Notes: generated by a model from the letters alone, not told the origin. Positions 5,865 to 11,792 are shown, counted from the stretch's first letter. The stretch: 12,190 nt of DNA from Baffinella frigidus (GCA_026770585.1 MU647585.1:5438-17627); one strand, 5' to 3'. Numbers and translations are program-made.

Positions 5865-5892
5865 CCACCCTGGAGAGAAGTCACTAGCAAAT
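5865..5892 (+). mobile_element. solo terminal repeat related to the 670-798 element
   Basis: It starts CCACCCTGGAG and ends GCAAAT. It matches the left end of the 670-798 element at 21 of 28 positions without gaps. No matching opposite end was found downstream, so it looks like a truncated or highly diverged copy. The next 100 bp are A+T-rich with a CTAATTA...TAATTAG palindrome. Confidence 0.5.
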
Positions 5893-6124
5893 CGACTTTT
5901 CGGTTATTAGACCGCCTAATTAGATTTAATTAGGAATCATAAGTAAAATTAGTTAGTCCATAATAAATCTTCCTATTCAATTTACTATGCCTGGGAAAGT
6001 TGACACCCAGAAAATGGTCGCTCGCCGGTGCGTTGGGGCCCCTGCCTCCGCTGTGCCTCCGCTGAGGGGCGTGGTTCATGTGCAGTGGGGTGCGCATGCT
6101 CGAGAAACAACTCTAGAGCCCTTG

Positions 6125-6240
6125 AGGTCCTTCAGGTTTTAAAGGCTCCCAACATAGCCCAACGCCACGCCCTTCCGTAGAAAGGACTCAGTCACTGCAT
6201 ATAAAGCGTTTTTGCTCTCGGATCGCGTTTAGCTCCTTTT
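6125..6240 (+). repeat. diverged copy of the 159-bp repeat
   Basis: AGGTCCTTCAGGTTTTAAAG, then CTCCCAACATAGCCCAACG, then CTTCCGTAGAAAGGACT, then TTTTTGCTCTCGGATCGCG follow the same order as the 159-bp units at 6351 and 6510, with an extra segment containing CATATAAAG. AGGTCC/AGGACC motifs continue in both orientations to about 6290. Confidence 0.7.
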
Positions 6241-6350
6241 TAGGTCCTTTTAGGACCTTTTTATTATTTTTTAAGGACCTTTTTGACACTTATTGCAAGG
6301 GGATCTACAGTTCCTCATTACTGATTACTGATGCTTATTGAAGGTCCTTT

Positions 6351-6668
6351 AGGTCCTTTAGGTTTTAATTTCTCCCAACATAGCCCAACGACACGCCGTT
6401 CCGTAGAAGGGACTGCAGAGAAAGCATTTTTGCTTTCGGATCGCATTTAGCTCTCCAGTGCAGAGGCTCGTGAAGAGGGGATACAGGGTGAGTTCTTTGT
6501 GGGGTGTTTAGGTCCTTTAGGTTTTAATTTCTCCCAACATATGCCAACGACACGCCCTTCCGTAGAAAGGACTGCAGAAAAAGCATTTTTGCTTTCGGAT
6601 CGCATTTAGCTCTCCAGTGCAGAGGCTCGTGAAGAGGGGATACAGGGTGAGTTCTTTGTGGGGTGTTT
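6351..6668 (+). repeat. tandem repeat, two 159-bp units
   Basis: Unit 1 is 6351-6509 and unit 2 is 6510-6668. Each begins AGGTCCTTTAGGTTTTAATT and ends TTCTTTGTGGGGTGTTT. Only a few substitutions and small indels separate them, so the duplication is recent. A further fragment of the left end lies at about 12021-12055. A 118-codon frame on the minus strand (6517-6873) runs through unit 2 but is unrecognised and not called. Confidence 0.9.
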
Positions 6669-7480
6669 GAGTTAGACCAAAAAGGCACAGTCTCGCACAC
6701 ACACCGAACCCCAAGTCAGCCTTTAAGAGGCTCATGGTATCCCATGAGCCCCCTCGACGACCACCTGTGACCCAAATTGATTGCGTCTTTCTACCCTCTC
6801 CCGCTATTAGCATTGTAGCTGGTACAAAGGGGTCGAGTCGATGGACGCGCGTTCGTATTCCGAACAGCAACACTCGTTTTCAATTTTGTACCAGGAATTG
6901 AAATCCTGGTTACCTTCGAGTCGATGGACGTACGGCTAAAAATACCGCATAAATGTAATATATGAATTTAAAACATTGTTGTGATTTTATGTTTATATCT
7001 AGAAAATCACGTTTCGATAACTGTCTTTCTATTCAATTCACGTCCACCAACATTGACCTTTTCGTCACGGATCTTTAAAATGACCGCGTTGTGACCTTCT
7101 GAAAAGGTGCAAGTGACTCGTCACGACCCCTTAAGCGTGACCGTTATAATACTTGTAAAAAAAAATAAGAGGTGTTTGGGGTACAGCCTGTCGTCGCGTG
7201 GGCAGGACGCGGGTGGACGGATTCATAACCTGATTTTTCTTTTCAGGTTACGAGCTCTGAGCGTTTGGAAGCGGCGGGGCGAATCAATCTGCTTTCACGG
7301 CACTGTAGAACGCTGCTCTACTGAGAAGGTCGTGGTGTAGGCAGGCGATCGTGCTGCAGGACCGAGGCAGGCTTGGCGGCGGGAACCGCCGGAGCGCTGA
7401 TGCACTGAAGATCGAAAACACAGGGACCGCGCAGAGGGGAAACACCTCAGGAGCTCTGTGATCTTTCTCACGGCGGGAAA
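6669..7480. other. mostly unique stretch with small hairpins and an A+T-rich part
   Basis: Hairpin GGCTCATGG / CCATGAGCC lies at 6729-6750 with a 4-nt loop. CCAGGA/TCCTGG pair near 6891-6911. A direct repeat TCGAGTCGATGGACG lies at about 6832 and 6917. 6935-7015 is A+T-rich. A pyrimidine-rich acceptor-like site (TGATTTTTCTTTTCAG, ending near 7246) precedes the ORF at 7483 and could border a 5' leader exon. No other coding region is supported. Confidence 0.4.
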
Positions 7481-7482
7481 GG

Positions 7483-7656
7483 ATGGAAGCGAACAACAGC
7501 GCGTTCCAGCGCTCATCGCAAGACGGCCAGGCACATCGGGGGAGGACGCCTGACTCGGAGGCCAGGTCATTTATGAGCACGCCGAACACGATGGCGCTGC
7601 AAATACAGGACAAGCCCCCAAAGCAGACGTGGTTCCGCTGGTCGCACGAACGGTAA
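7483..7656 (+). CDS. candidate first coding exon or small ORF (57 residues)
   Basis: The ATG at 7483 has A at -3 and G at +4, a favourable eukaryotic context, and the frame is closed upstream by TGA at 7459. It reads MEANNSAFQRSSQDGQAHRG, then a Ser/Arg-rich linker, then MALQIQDKPPKQTWFRWSHE, and TAA at 7654-7656. That TAA lies inside a donor-like GAACG/GTAAGC, so splicing would remove the stop and the protein would continue. The peptide is hydrophilic with a Trp-rich basic end (TWFRWSHER), no signal peptide and no known motif. The surrounding DNA is free of telomere-like repeats. The opposite strand also has a longer open frame (7284-7706), which I prefer less because its composition is Cys/Ser-rich and shows no start context or border. 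Confidence 0.35.
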   Translation: MEANNSAFQRSSQDGQAHRGRTPDSEARSFMSTPNTMALQIQDKPPKQTWFRWSHER

Positions 7657-7905
7657 GCCGCAGCCCCGTCCCGCCACACCGCCCGCACGGCACGGCCACC
7701 CATCACGCTTGCCGCTGCACGATTGCCGGGTCACCTTGCCGGGCCAACCCCCGAGCCGAGGTTTGAAATGGCGTGGGTTGGGTTTGCTCCTGCGCCGTAG
7801 TGAAAACGCGTACGGAGAGGTTGAGTGTTGATGCATCGGCACGTTGAAAACTGGTGCCCAGCGCCTGGGCAGCGCACGCTCCTCCCCTGTCCCCAGGCGA
7901 CCTGG
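7657..7905. other. stretch without a supportable gene
   Basis: If 7483 is an exon this would be the start of its intron. Overlapping minus-strand frames are Arg/Gly-rich and unrecognised. The only clear structure is a CCCAGGCGACC motif at about 7893 that recurs at 7918 and 8116. Confidence 0.35.
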
Positions 7906-7942
7906 TATTAATTGAAGCCCAGGCGACCTTCAACAGCCCCCC
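7906..7942 (+). repeat. 37-bp direct repeat, copy 1
   Basis: It contains AGCCCAGGCGACCTTCAACA and ends in six C. It matches 8103-8139 at 35 of 37 positions. The two copies flank the fold-back at 7989-8069. Confidence 0.85.
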
Positions 7943-7988
7943 TCATGCAAAAAGCTCACGCCAGCGAGGTTCTTAGAGCCTACGGATT

Positions 7989-8069
7989 GCCTACGGTAGG
8001 AGCCCCCCTCCTACGAAAGTCCTTTTTGTTTTAAACGTCGTAGGAGGAGGGGGGGTTCCTACCGTAGGC
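7989..8069. mobile_element. fold-back element with ~30-bp arms
   Basis: Left arm 7989-8016 (GCCTACGGTAGGAGCCCCCC then TCCTACGA) pairs with right arm 8038-8069 apart from a small C-run and TCC length difference. The loop is about 21 nt. A second CCTACGG at about 7980 allows an alternative pairing. The same CCGTAGGAAC motif builds a separate hairpin at 11314-11340. Confidence 0.75.
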
Positions 8070-8102
8070 TAAGGGGTCCGCTGGTGTTCGCTTGTGGCAT
8101 TA

Positions 8103-8139
8103 TATTAATCAAAGCCCAGGCGACCTTCAACAGCCCCCC
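8103..8139 (+). repeat. 37-bp direct repeat, copy 2
   Basis: Differs from 7906-7942 only at two adjacent positions (TG to CA). The offset is 197 bp. Confidence 0.85.
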
Positions 8140-8178
8140 ACCCACCAGCCATCCCAAGTGCCCTGGAAGATCTTCGAT

Positions 8179-8222
8179 TTTACCTTGGACCGGGGTCGGA
8201 TCCGACCCCGATCCAAGGTAAA
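8179..8222. repeat. 44-bp spacerless palindrome centred on GGATCC
   Basis: 21 of 22 base pairs match around the centre at 8200/8201; the only mismatch is C8190 against A8211. With a 1-nt gap the symmetry extends further on both sides, to roughly 8155-8247. Overlapping open frames on both strands come from this symmetry. Confidence 0.85.
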
Positions 8223-8243
8223 CCGAAAATGCCCCAGAGCACT

Positions 8244-8270
8244 ATTTGAGCCACCTCCAAGGGCTAGTGG
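8244..8270 (+). repeat. 27-bp dispersed repeat, copy 1
   Basis: ATTTGAGCC, then ACCTCCAAGGGCTAGTGG. It matches 8716-8742 (3 differences) and, inverted, 8580-8606 (3 differences). Confidence 0.7.
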
Positions 8271-8365
8271 ACAGCCCACCCCGCCCCCTGGTTTGTCACG
8301 GGCCGATCTGTACGTGGAGGTCGCCCGATCCAGGTCACTTCCCACTTAGCCGCGGCCGAGTTCCT

Positions 8366-8398
8366 TTTCGCCTTGAACAAGTTGAATTCAAGGCGAAA
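8366..8398. repeat. hairpin, perfect 12-bp arms
   Basis: TTTCGCCTTGAA at 8366-8377 pairs with TTCAAGGCGAAA at 8387-8398, with a 9-nt loop. It is not followed by a T-run, and a bacterial-type terminator is not expected here. Confidence 0.8.
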
Positions 8399-8527
8399 TT
8401 CCGATTAGGTTCCAGGGCAATGGATAAGATTCTAGTACAAATCGTTTAGATGGACTGTATCCGTGAAGCCCCCGGTGGCTGCTAAGTGGTGGTGCACACC
8501 GGCCCTGCGCAAACGCTCGAAAAGTCC

Positions 8528-8545
8528 GACTGCAGGGCTGCAGTC
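8528..8545. repeat. hairpin GACTGCAG / CTGCAGTC
   Basis: Perfect 8-bp arms with a 2-nt centre. Confidence 0.7.
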
Positions 8546-8579
8546 TGGCGGGCAGTTCCAAGTTCGAACTGGACTCTCT

Positions 8580-8606
8580 CCACTAGCCCTTGGAAGTTGA
8601 TCAAAT
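8580..8606 (-). repeat. 27-bp dispersed repeat, inverted copy
   Basis: The reverse complement reads ATTTGATCAACTTCCAAGGG then CTAGTGG, with 3 differences from 8244-8270. Confidence 0.7.
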
Positions 8607-8656
8607 CCGTACCTAAACCTTCCTTACAAGAGGCATAAAGCTTCCTTAGAAAGGCA

Positions 8657-8688
8657 TTGGGAGCGGTGCGAAATCGAATCGCTCCCAA
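8657..8688. repeat. hairpin TTGGGAGCG / CGCTCCCAA
   Basis: Perfect 9-bp arms at 8657-8665 and 8680-8688 with a 14-nt loop. Confidence 0.7.
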
Positions 8689-8715
8689 GGCAAAAACCGA
8701 GAGCTTAAATCAAGG

Positions 8716-8742
8716 ATTTGAGCCACTTCCCAGGGCTTGTGG
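8716..8742 (+). repeat. 27-bp dispersed repeat, copy 3
   Basis: ATTTGAGCC, then ACTTCCCAGGGCTTGTGG. The segment after it (GCCTCAGCCGGGTT, then ATTTTC) is echoed at about 8929-8960 (GCCTCAGTCGGGTT, then ATTTTC), so a longer diverged unit probably exists. Confidence 0.65.
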
Positions 8743-9001
8743 CCAGCTCAGCCTCAGCCGGGTTTAGGGCTATTTTCAAGTTGCCAATCTGTTTTTTTGG
8801 TACACACCGATCAACTTCGGGGCGAAAAAGAGCCGATTGGGCGAGACCGAATTCGACTGAGACAGTGCTAGCCACCCCCCAGCCCTGCCACCAGCCCTGA
8901 GAGGGAGGGCACAGCGTCGTGTCCTAGCTCTGCCTCAGTCGGGTTGACTGATCATTTTCCCGCCAAAATTTGACGAATTTGTACCACACCACAAGAGAAT
9001 A

Positions 9002-9047
9002 AAATCTCAGTCTCCTCAATCTGCCTCATCCCGAGGAGACCTGATTT
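9002..9047. repeat. hairpin GTCTCCTC / GAGGAGAC with flanking AAATC / GATTT
   Basis: The 8-bp inner arms (9010-9017 and 9033-9040) are perfect; the outer AAATC and GATTT extend the stem after a 1-nt bulge. Confidence 0.65.
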
Positions 9048-9123
9048 ACTCAGACAGAGCTATGATTCGCTCAAGCCAGGAGGGCCCCGAAAAGGCGGTT
9101 CTGTTCTGTGATGAGGGCAGCTG

Positions 9124-9265
9124 TTAAACCCAAACCCTCAACTCTAAACCACTATCACCCCCCCCCTACCTCTTACCCCTTAAACCCTGAAACGTTACCT
9201 CTAAACCCTAAAACCCAACCTTCAACCCGCAAAATCTAACCCCTAAACCCCAAACCCAAATCCCC
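9124..9265 (+). repeat. telomere-like tract
   Basis: Degenerate CCCTAAA, CCCTCAA and CCCCAAA units with C-rich strand on +. It restarts the telomere-like pattern after about 4 kb largely without it. Confidence 0.75.
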
Positions 9266-9288
9266 AGGGTCCACGAGCGGCCCTTGCA

Positions 9289-9473
9289 CACGAGAATGCC
9301 AGAGGGGCCTATTTAAAACCGGTGTGCTGTTAAAAGTGGGCATTTGTGTAGTAAATTTCGTTGGTTGGTCACGTAACTCTGCAAAATTAGCACAGTCACG
9401 AGGTTGGAACACCCTATCCTGGTACAAATATTTACAACCCCACATGTAAAAAGGTTCATCCAGCATTCTCGAG
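9289..9473. repeat. segment between CGAGAATGC / GCATTCTCG inverted ends
   Basis: CGAGAATGCCAGAGGGGCCT near 9289 and GCATTCTCGAGTGG near 9464 are inverted. The left end is also found, reverse-complemented, at about 10720-10750 (AAATAGGCCCCTCTTGCATT). A TGTGTAGTAAATTTC motif inside (about 9345) matches the arm of the fold-back at 9902-10031. It is likely a composite of element ends. Confidence 0.4.
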
Positions 9474-9484
9474 TGGCAGAGCTA

Positions 9485-9630
9485 ATTCGGGAACATGTTT
9501 AATTTAAAAGAAATAGGATCCCTATTTGTTGATAGGAGTTGGCCCAAGGTTAATAAGGGCCCTAATTATATTCAGTTATGGCCAGAATCCGGTTTGGTTG
9601 TCCATTTTCTTATTACACATGTTCCCGGGT
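9485..9630. mobile_element. hAT-like MITE, copy 2 (146 bp)
   Basis: The ends ATTCGGGAACATGT and, reverse-complemented, ACCCGGGAACATGT are 14-bp terminal inverted repeats. The 8 bp flanking it are CAGAGCTA (9477-9484) and GAGAGCTA (9631-9638), 7 of 8 identical, fitting the 8-bp target-site duplication of hAT transposons. The interior aligns with the reverse complement of 3293-3433, including CCCTATTTGTT and ATAGGAGT. No ORF. Confidence 0.85.
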
Positions 9631-9639
9631 GAGAGCTAG

Positions 9640-9835
9640 CTGCTAACCCCTAACCCCAAACCCGAAACCCTCAGCCCCAAACCCCTACCCCTAGACCGGA
9701 GCTCCTCACCCACAAGAGACAATTTTCCTCCTTCTCCTCCTTACATATCTAACCCCTCATCCATACCCCCAAATCCCAAACCCTAACCCCAAACCTGTAT
9801 CAAGCCCCAACCCCCAAACCCCGACCCCAACATCC
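9640..9835 (+). repeat. telomere-like tracts ending at an acceptor-like CAG
   Basis: CCCTAACCCC, CCCAAACCC and CCCCAACCCC units, interrupted at about 9690-9745 by a short mixed segment (CTCCTCACCCACAAGAGAC, then a CTCCTT pyrimidine run). The tract ends CATCCCAG at 9838, directly before a partial exon copy. Confidence 0.7.
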
Positions 9836-9838
9836 CAG

Positions 9839-9891
9839 GGAGGACGAGCCAACCTCAAAAAGACGAAAAGGGCCTCCCCACAAGAACAGAA
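9839..9891 (+). pseudogene. decayed copy of the exon at 10167
   Basis: Starts after CCCAG with GGAGGACGAGCC, then AAAGACGAA and AGGGC, matching the first third of the 10167 exon. Gaps and substitutions break the frame (GEDEPTSKRRKG... instead of xEDEPTFLKTKG...). Homology fades by about 9890. It is 328 bp upstream of the intact copy at the acceptor-like border. Confidence 0.5.
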
Positions 9892-9901
9892 TGATCTTAA
9901 T

Positions 9902-10031
9902 GGGAAACAGTTTTAAATTTGAAACTTTCTGGCAATGAAATTTACTACACACCATGAGTTTGCTAGTAATATTAAAGCATTCGTGTAGTAATTTTCATTG
10001 AATCCAATGGTTTCAAACTGAAACCGATTCC
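9902..10031. mobile_element. fold-back / MITE-like element, ~130 bp
   Basis: Imperfect inverted arms of about 45 bp: inwards from the left GAAACAGTTTTAAATTTGAA, then AATGAAATTTACTACAC; the right arm mirrors this (GTGTAGTAATTTTCATT, then GGTTTCAAACTGAAACC). The interior of about 35 bp is A+T-rich. No ORF and no clear target-site duplication. Confidence 0.7.
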
Positions 10032-10124
10032 CTACGAGATCCTCCGGACTTTACTAACGCCGAATCCGTTTCGAGTGTGAGGTTTGGACGCTAGCCTGAG
10101 AGGCCGCCTCCACCCTAGGGATCA

Positions 10125-10163
10125 CCCCCCCCCCCCAACCCTCAGCCCCCAACCCCCACACTG
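10125..10163 (+). repeat. C-rich telomere-like tract running into a splice acceptor
   Basis: A run of ten C, then CCCTCAGCCCCCAACCCCC, then CACTGCAG. If 10167 is an exon start, this is its polypyrimidine tract. Confidence 0.65.
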
Positions 10164-10166
10164 CAG

Positions 10167-10286
10167 GGAGGACGAGCCGACGTTCCTGAAGACGAAGGGC
10201 ACATCCTCACCCACGAAAAAGGACGCGCCGGATGTAGGGCGCATCAAGTGGCTCGCCTCTCTCAAGAAGGGTGAAAACTCTCTCTG
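10167..10286 (+). CDS. candidate internal exon, Lys/Asp-rich (120 nt)
   Basis: Bounded by CACTGCAG (ends 10166) and CTCTG/GTAATC (GT at 10287). It is 120 nt, a multiple of three, starting on the third base of a codon. The frame reads EDEPTFLKTKGTSSPTKKDA, then PDVGRIKWLASLKKGENSLW. It is hydrophilic with basic clusters (KTK, KK, KK) and a short amphipathic piece (RIKWLASLKK); there is no signal peptide or membrane segment. A decayed copy lies upstream (9839) and a good copy of its last 27 codons downstream (10497). Across that shared part the two differ at 7 of about 84 bases, with three codons changed synonymously and three conservatively, and no frameshift. This is the strongest evidence for a coding history. 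Protein family not recognised. Confidence 0.5.
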
Positions 10287-10488
10287 GTAATCTACCTCTG
10301 CCACACGAGGCATTCCATGCGAACAGATTCACAAGTCAATTATTGGATTGTTGCCCTGGAAACACGCCAAAAGTCAGCACATTGGTCACGTACCTGCACG
10401 CTTTCCGTGTAGCTTCCCCCACAAACCCCTAAAACGTCCATTTATTCTGTTCGCCTGGTTAGCCTCGTGTGGTGCCCCACTTGGATTT

Positions 10489-10576
10489 CACCTCTCTCAC
10501 CCACGAAGAAGGACGCCCCGGATCTCGCGCGCATCAAGTGGCTCGTCTCTCTCAAGAAGGGCGAAAACTCTCTCTG
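10489..10576 (+). CDS. partial duplicate of the 10167 exon, frame intact
   Basis: From about 10497 it encodes SPTKKDAPDLARIKWLVSLK, then KGENSLW, and ends at CTCTG/GTATC, the same donor-like border as the 10167 copy, 290 bp away. The first 13 or so codons of the 10167 exon are missing; upstream sequence (about 10440-10490) is unrelated but open in this frame. Differences from the other copy are K, A and G synonymous, and V/L, G/A and A/V. It may be an alternative exon, a second gene's exon or a fragment still too young to have decayed. After the donor-like site the frame runs on to TAA at about 10622. Confidence 0.42.
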
Positions 10577-10693
10577 GTATCTATCTATCTACCTCTGTCC
10601 CACTTCGAGTTCGTCTCCCCATTAATTCGCCCCCCCTCCCATTACTCAGACAAATTTCATGGGGGGGGGGGTCAAAATTCACCCGAGAAATTG

Positions 10694-10750
10694 GGGCCCT
10701 CTAGCATTTTCTAGTGGTAAATAGGCCCCTCTTGCATTCTCGAGTGGGGC
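10694..10750 (+). repeat. short tandem repeat GGCCC...GCATT...AGTGG
   Basis: Two units, GGCCCTCTAGCATTTTCTAG and GGCCCCTCTTGCATTCTCGA, each followed by GTGG. The second matches the reverse complement of 9287-9315. Confidence 0.6.
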
Positions 10751-10837
10751 CGTGGCCGTTGTTTAACATCGGTCGCGTCCCTAAAAGTCTAGTCTCCTCG
10801 GAAAGTCGGGGACACGACCGCGCTTGATTCTTTATTA

Positions 10838-10975
10838 CACTGCCAGGCCGGAGATTTTGTAAAAGTCAATTCACCCACAAAATCTGTCAACTTAGAAACG
10901 AGGTACCCAGATTGGGTACTTCGAAAATCGATTTTAGCCTTGAGTTGACTAATACAAAACTCTGCCCTGGCAGTG
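10838..10975. mobile_element. TA-flanked MITE (138 bp), Tc1/mariner-like ends
   Basis: Ends CACTGCCAGG and CCTGGCAGTG are immediately flanked by TA on both sides (10836-10837, 10976-10977). The inverted arms continue imperfectly for about 40 bp (GAGATTTTGTA...AGTCAATTCA against GAGTTTTGTA...AGTCAACTCA). The centre has another hairpin, GTACCCA/TGGGTAC. TA duplication plus CACTG ends fit the Tc1/mariner superfamily; no transposase is present. Confidence 0.8.
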
Positions 10976-11012
10976 TATTACCTTCGATACAGGTCCCAGA
11001 TAGGCTCGTAAG

Positions 11013-11055
11013 CCTTGCGTTGAGTGATACAACAGGTTATGAGCCTTAAGGAACA
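11013..11055 (+). repeat. GTTGAG...GCCTTA repeat, copy 1
   Basis: GCCTTGCGTTGAGTGATACA, then ACAGGTTATGAGCCTTAAG. A diverged copy is at about 11907-11946 (GCCTTACGTTGAGAGGTACA, then GGGCCTTATGA), and a part (ATTACGTTGAGATGGACTG) at 11364. GGTTATGAGCC also occurs at about 4500. Confidence 0.55.
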
Positions 11056-11078
11056 CGCCCTTCTCCGAAACGCGCTTT

Positions 11079-11260
11079 TCGCCAGTAGAGCCCTGGCGGG
11101 AAAACTTGGCCGATTTCAACGAGAAACGTTTTCTGAAATTCAGAGATTTTGTACCAGGACGTGACATGAAACTGGTCCATCTAAACGATTCTGGTACAAA
11201 TTCTGAAAAAAAATCTCGTTGAAATCGGCCAAGTTTTCTCGCTCTACCGCTGCCAGAGTC
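11079..11260. mobile_element. fold-back element with perfect 24-bp inner arms
   Basis: Arms 11101-11124 and 11214-11237 are perfectly complementary (AAAACTTGGCCGATTTCAAC, then GAGA). Pairing continues outward with small gaps through GTAGAGC and the CTGGC motifs. Inside, TTTTGTACCAGG and CTGGTACAAA form a second inverted pair. No ORF. Confidence 0.8.
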
Positions 11261-11283
11261 GCGACTTTGGCACGAAATCAACA

Positions 11284-11308
11284 GCCAAGGTCGAAAATCG
11301 ACCTTGGC
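11284..11308. repeat. hairpin GCCAAGGTCGA / TCGACCTTGGC
   Basis: Perfect 11-bp arms with a 3-nt AAA loop, five bases before another perfect hairpin. Confidence 0.85.
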
Positions 11309-11313
11309 CTTTT

Positions 11314-11340
11314 CCGTAGGAACCCCCTATGTTCCTACGG
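11314..11340. repeat. hairpin CCGTAGGAAC / GTTCCTACGG
   Basis: Perfect 10-bp arms with a 7-nt loop. The arm sequence also appears in the fold-back at 7989-8069. Confidence 0.85.
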
Positions 11341-11477
11341 TATTGAATCCGTAGGGCCTATGGATTACGTTGAGATGGACTGTTCCCTTCTCGCTCGGCA
11401 AGCTGGACGCGTGTGTAAAACACTACATCACATGCGTTCCGCGCCCTGTAACCCCGCCCCCCCCTCCCAAACCGCAG

Positions 11478-11572
11478 GTCATCAATCAAGGTGCAGTACG
11501 CGAAAGCAGACACGAATGCCCTCGGACACACCATCACCCCCCCCCTAGGGACCCTACACACATATTTTAGCC
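11478..11572 (+). CDS. candidate exon, copy 1 of the SSIK family
   Basis: Follows a C-rich run and acceptor-like AAACCGCAG (ends 11477). After one leading base the frame reads SSIKVQYAKADTNALGHTIT, then PPLGTLHTHILA, and becomes unconvincing after about 11560. It aligns without gaps to 11656 over at least 27 codons. Many third-position differences are synonymous (both Ser, Ala, Thr, several Leu), which points to past selection on the protein. A run of C near 11537-11546 and loss of the LPMLAASR end suggest this copy is eroding. Function unknown; the peptide is neutral with a hydrophobic second half. Confidence 0.38.
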
Positions 11573-11655
11573 GTGCTATAAACGCATTGTAGACGAGCTG
11601 CAAACGCATTTTAGAGTGCTATAAACATATTTAACCCCCCACCCAAAACCCGCAG

Positions 11656-11752
11656 GTCTTCGATCAAGATGCAGTCCGCGAAAGCTGACACCATCGGGCT
11701 GGGACGCACCATCTCACCCCTCCTGGGGACCCTCCCGATGCTCGCCGCGTCC
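11656..11752 (+). CDS. candidate exon, copy 2 of the SSIK family (fullest)
   Basis: Follows a C-rich tract and acceptor-like AACCCGCAG (ends 11655). After one leading base the frame reads SSIKMQSAKADTIGLGRTIS, then PLLGTLPMLAASRW. The ATG at 11669 lies inside the homologous region, so it is more likely an internal Met than the start. The offset from copy 1 is 178 bp. The second half (TISPLLGTLPMLAASR) is repeated at 12065 as AISPLLGALPILAASR. A possible donor is CGCTG/GTCCCC (about 11751), which is not a strong match, and the frame then enters the CCCTCAA array. Third positions are largely G or C. No known family; the small hydrophobic helix could be buried or membrane-associated. Confidence 0.45.
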
Positions 11753-11769
11753 CGCTGGTCCCCCCCCAC

Positions 11770-11792
11770 CTCCCTCCCCAGACCCCCAGACC

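Noticed and set aside
6195-6215. CATATAAAG as a TATA box
   Set aside because: It sits inside a diverged repeat unit with no gene start downstream.
6517-6873. 118-codon minus-strand frame
   Set aside because: A third of it lies in unit 2 of the 159-bp repeat; the rest has a hairpin and no recognisable motif.
7284-7842. Minus-strand frames of 91-140 codons
   Set aside because: Open in overlapping frames, Cys/Ser/Arg-rich, no border signals. The + strand ORF at 7483 has a better start context. This remains uncertain.
8366-8398. Perfect hairpin as a transcription terminator
   Set aside because: No T-run follows and the window is eukaryotic in character, so bacterial-type termination is not expected.
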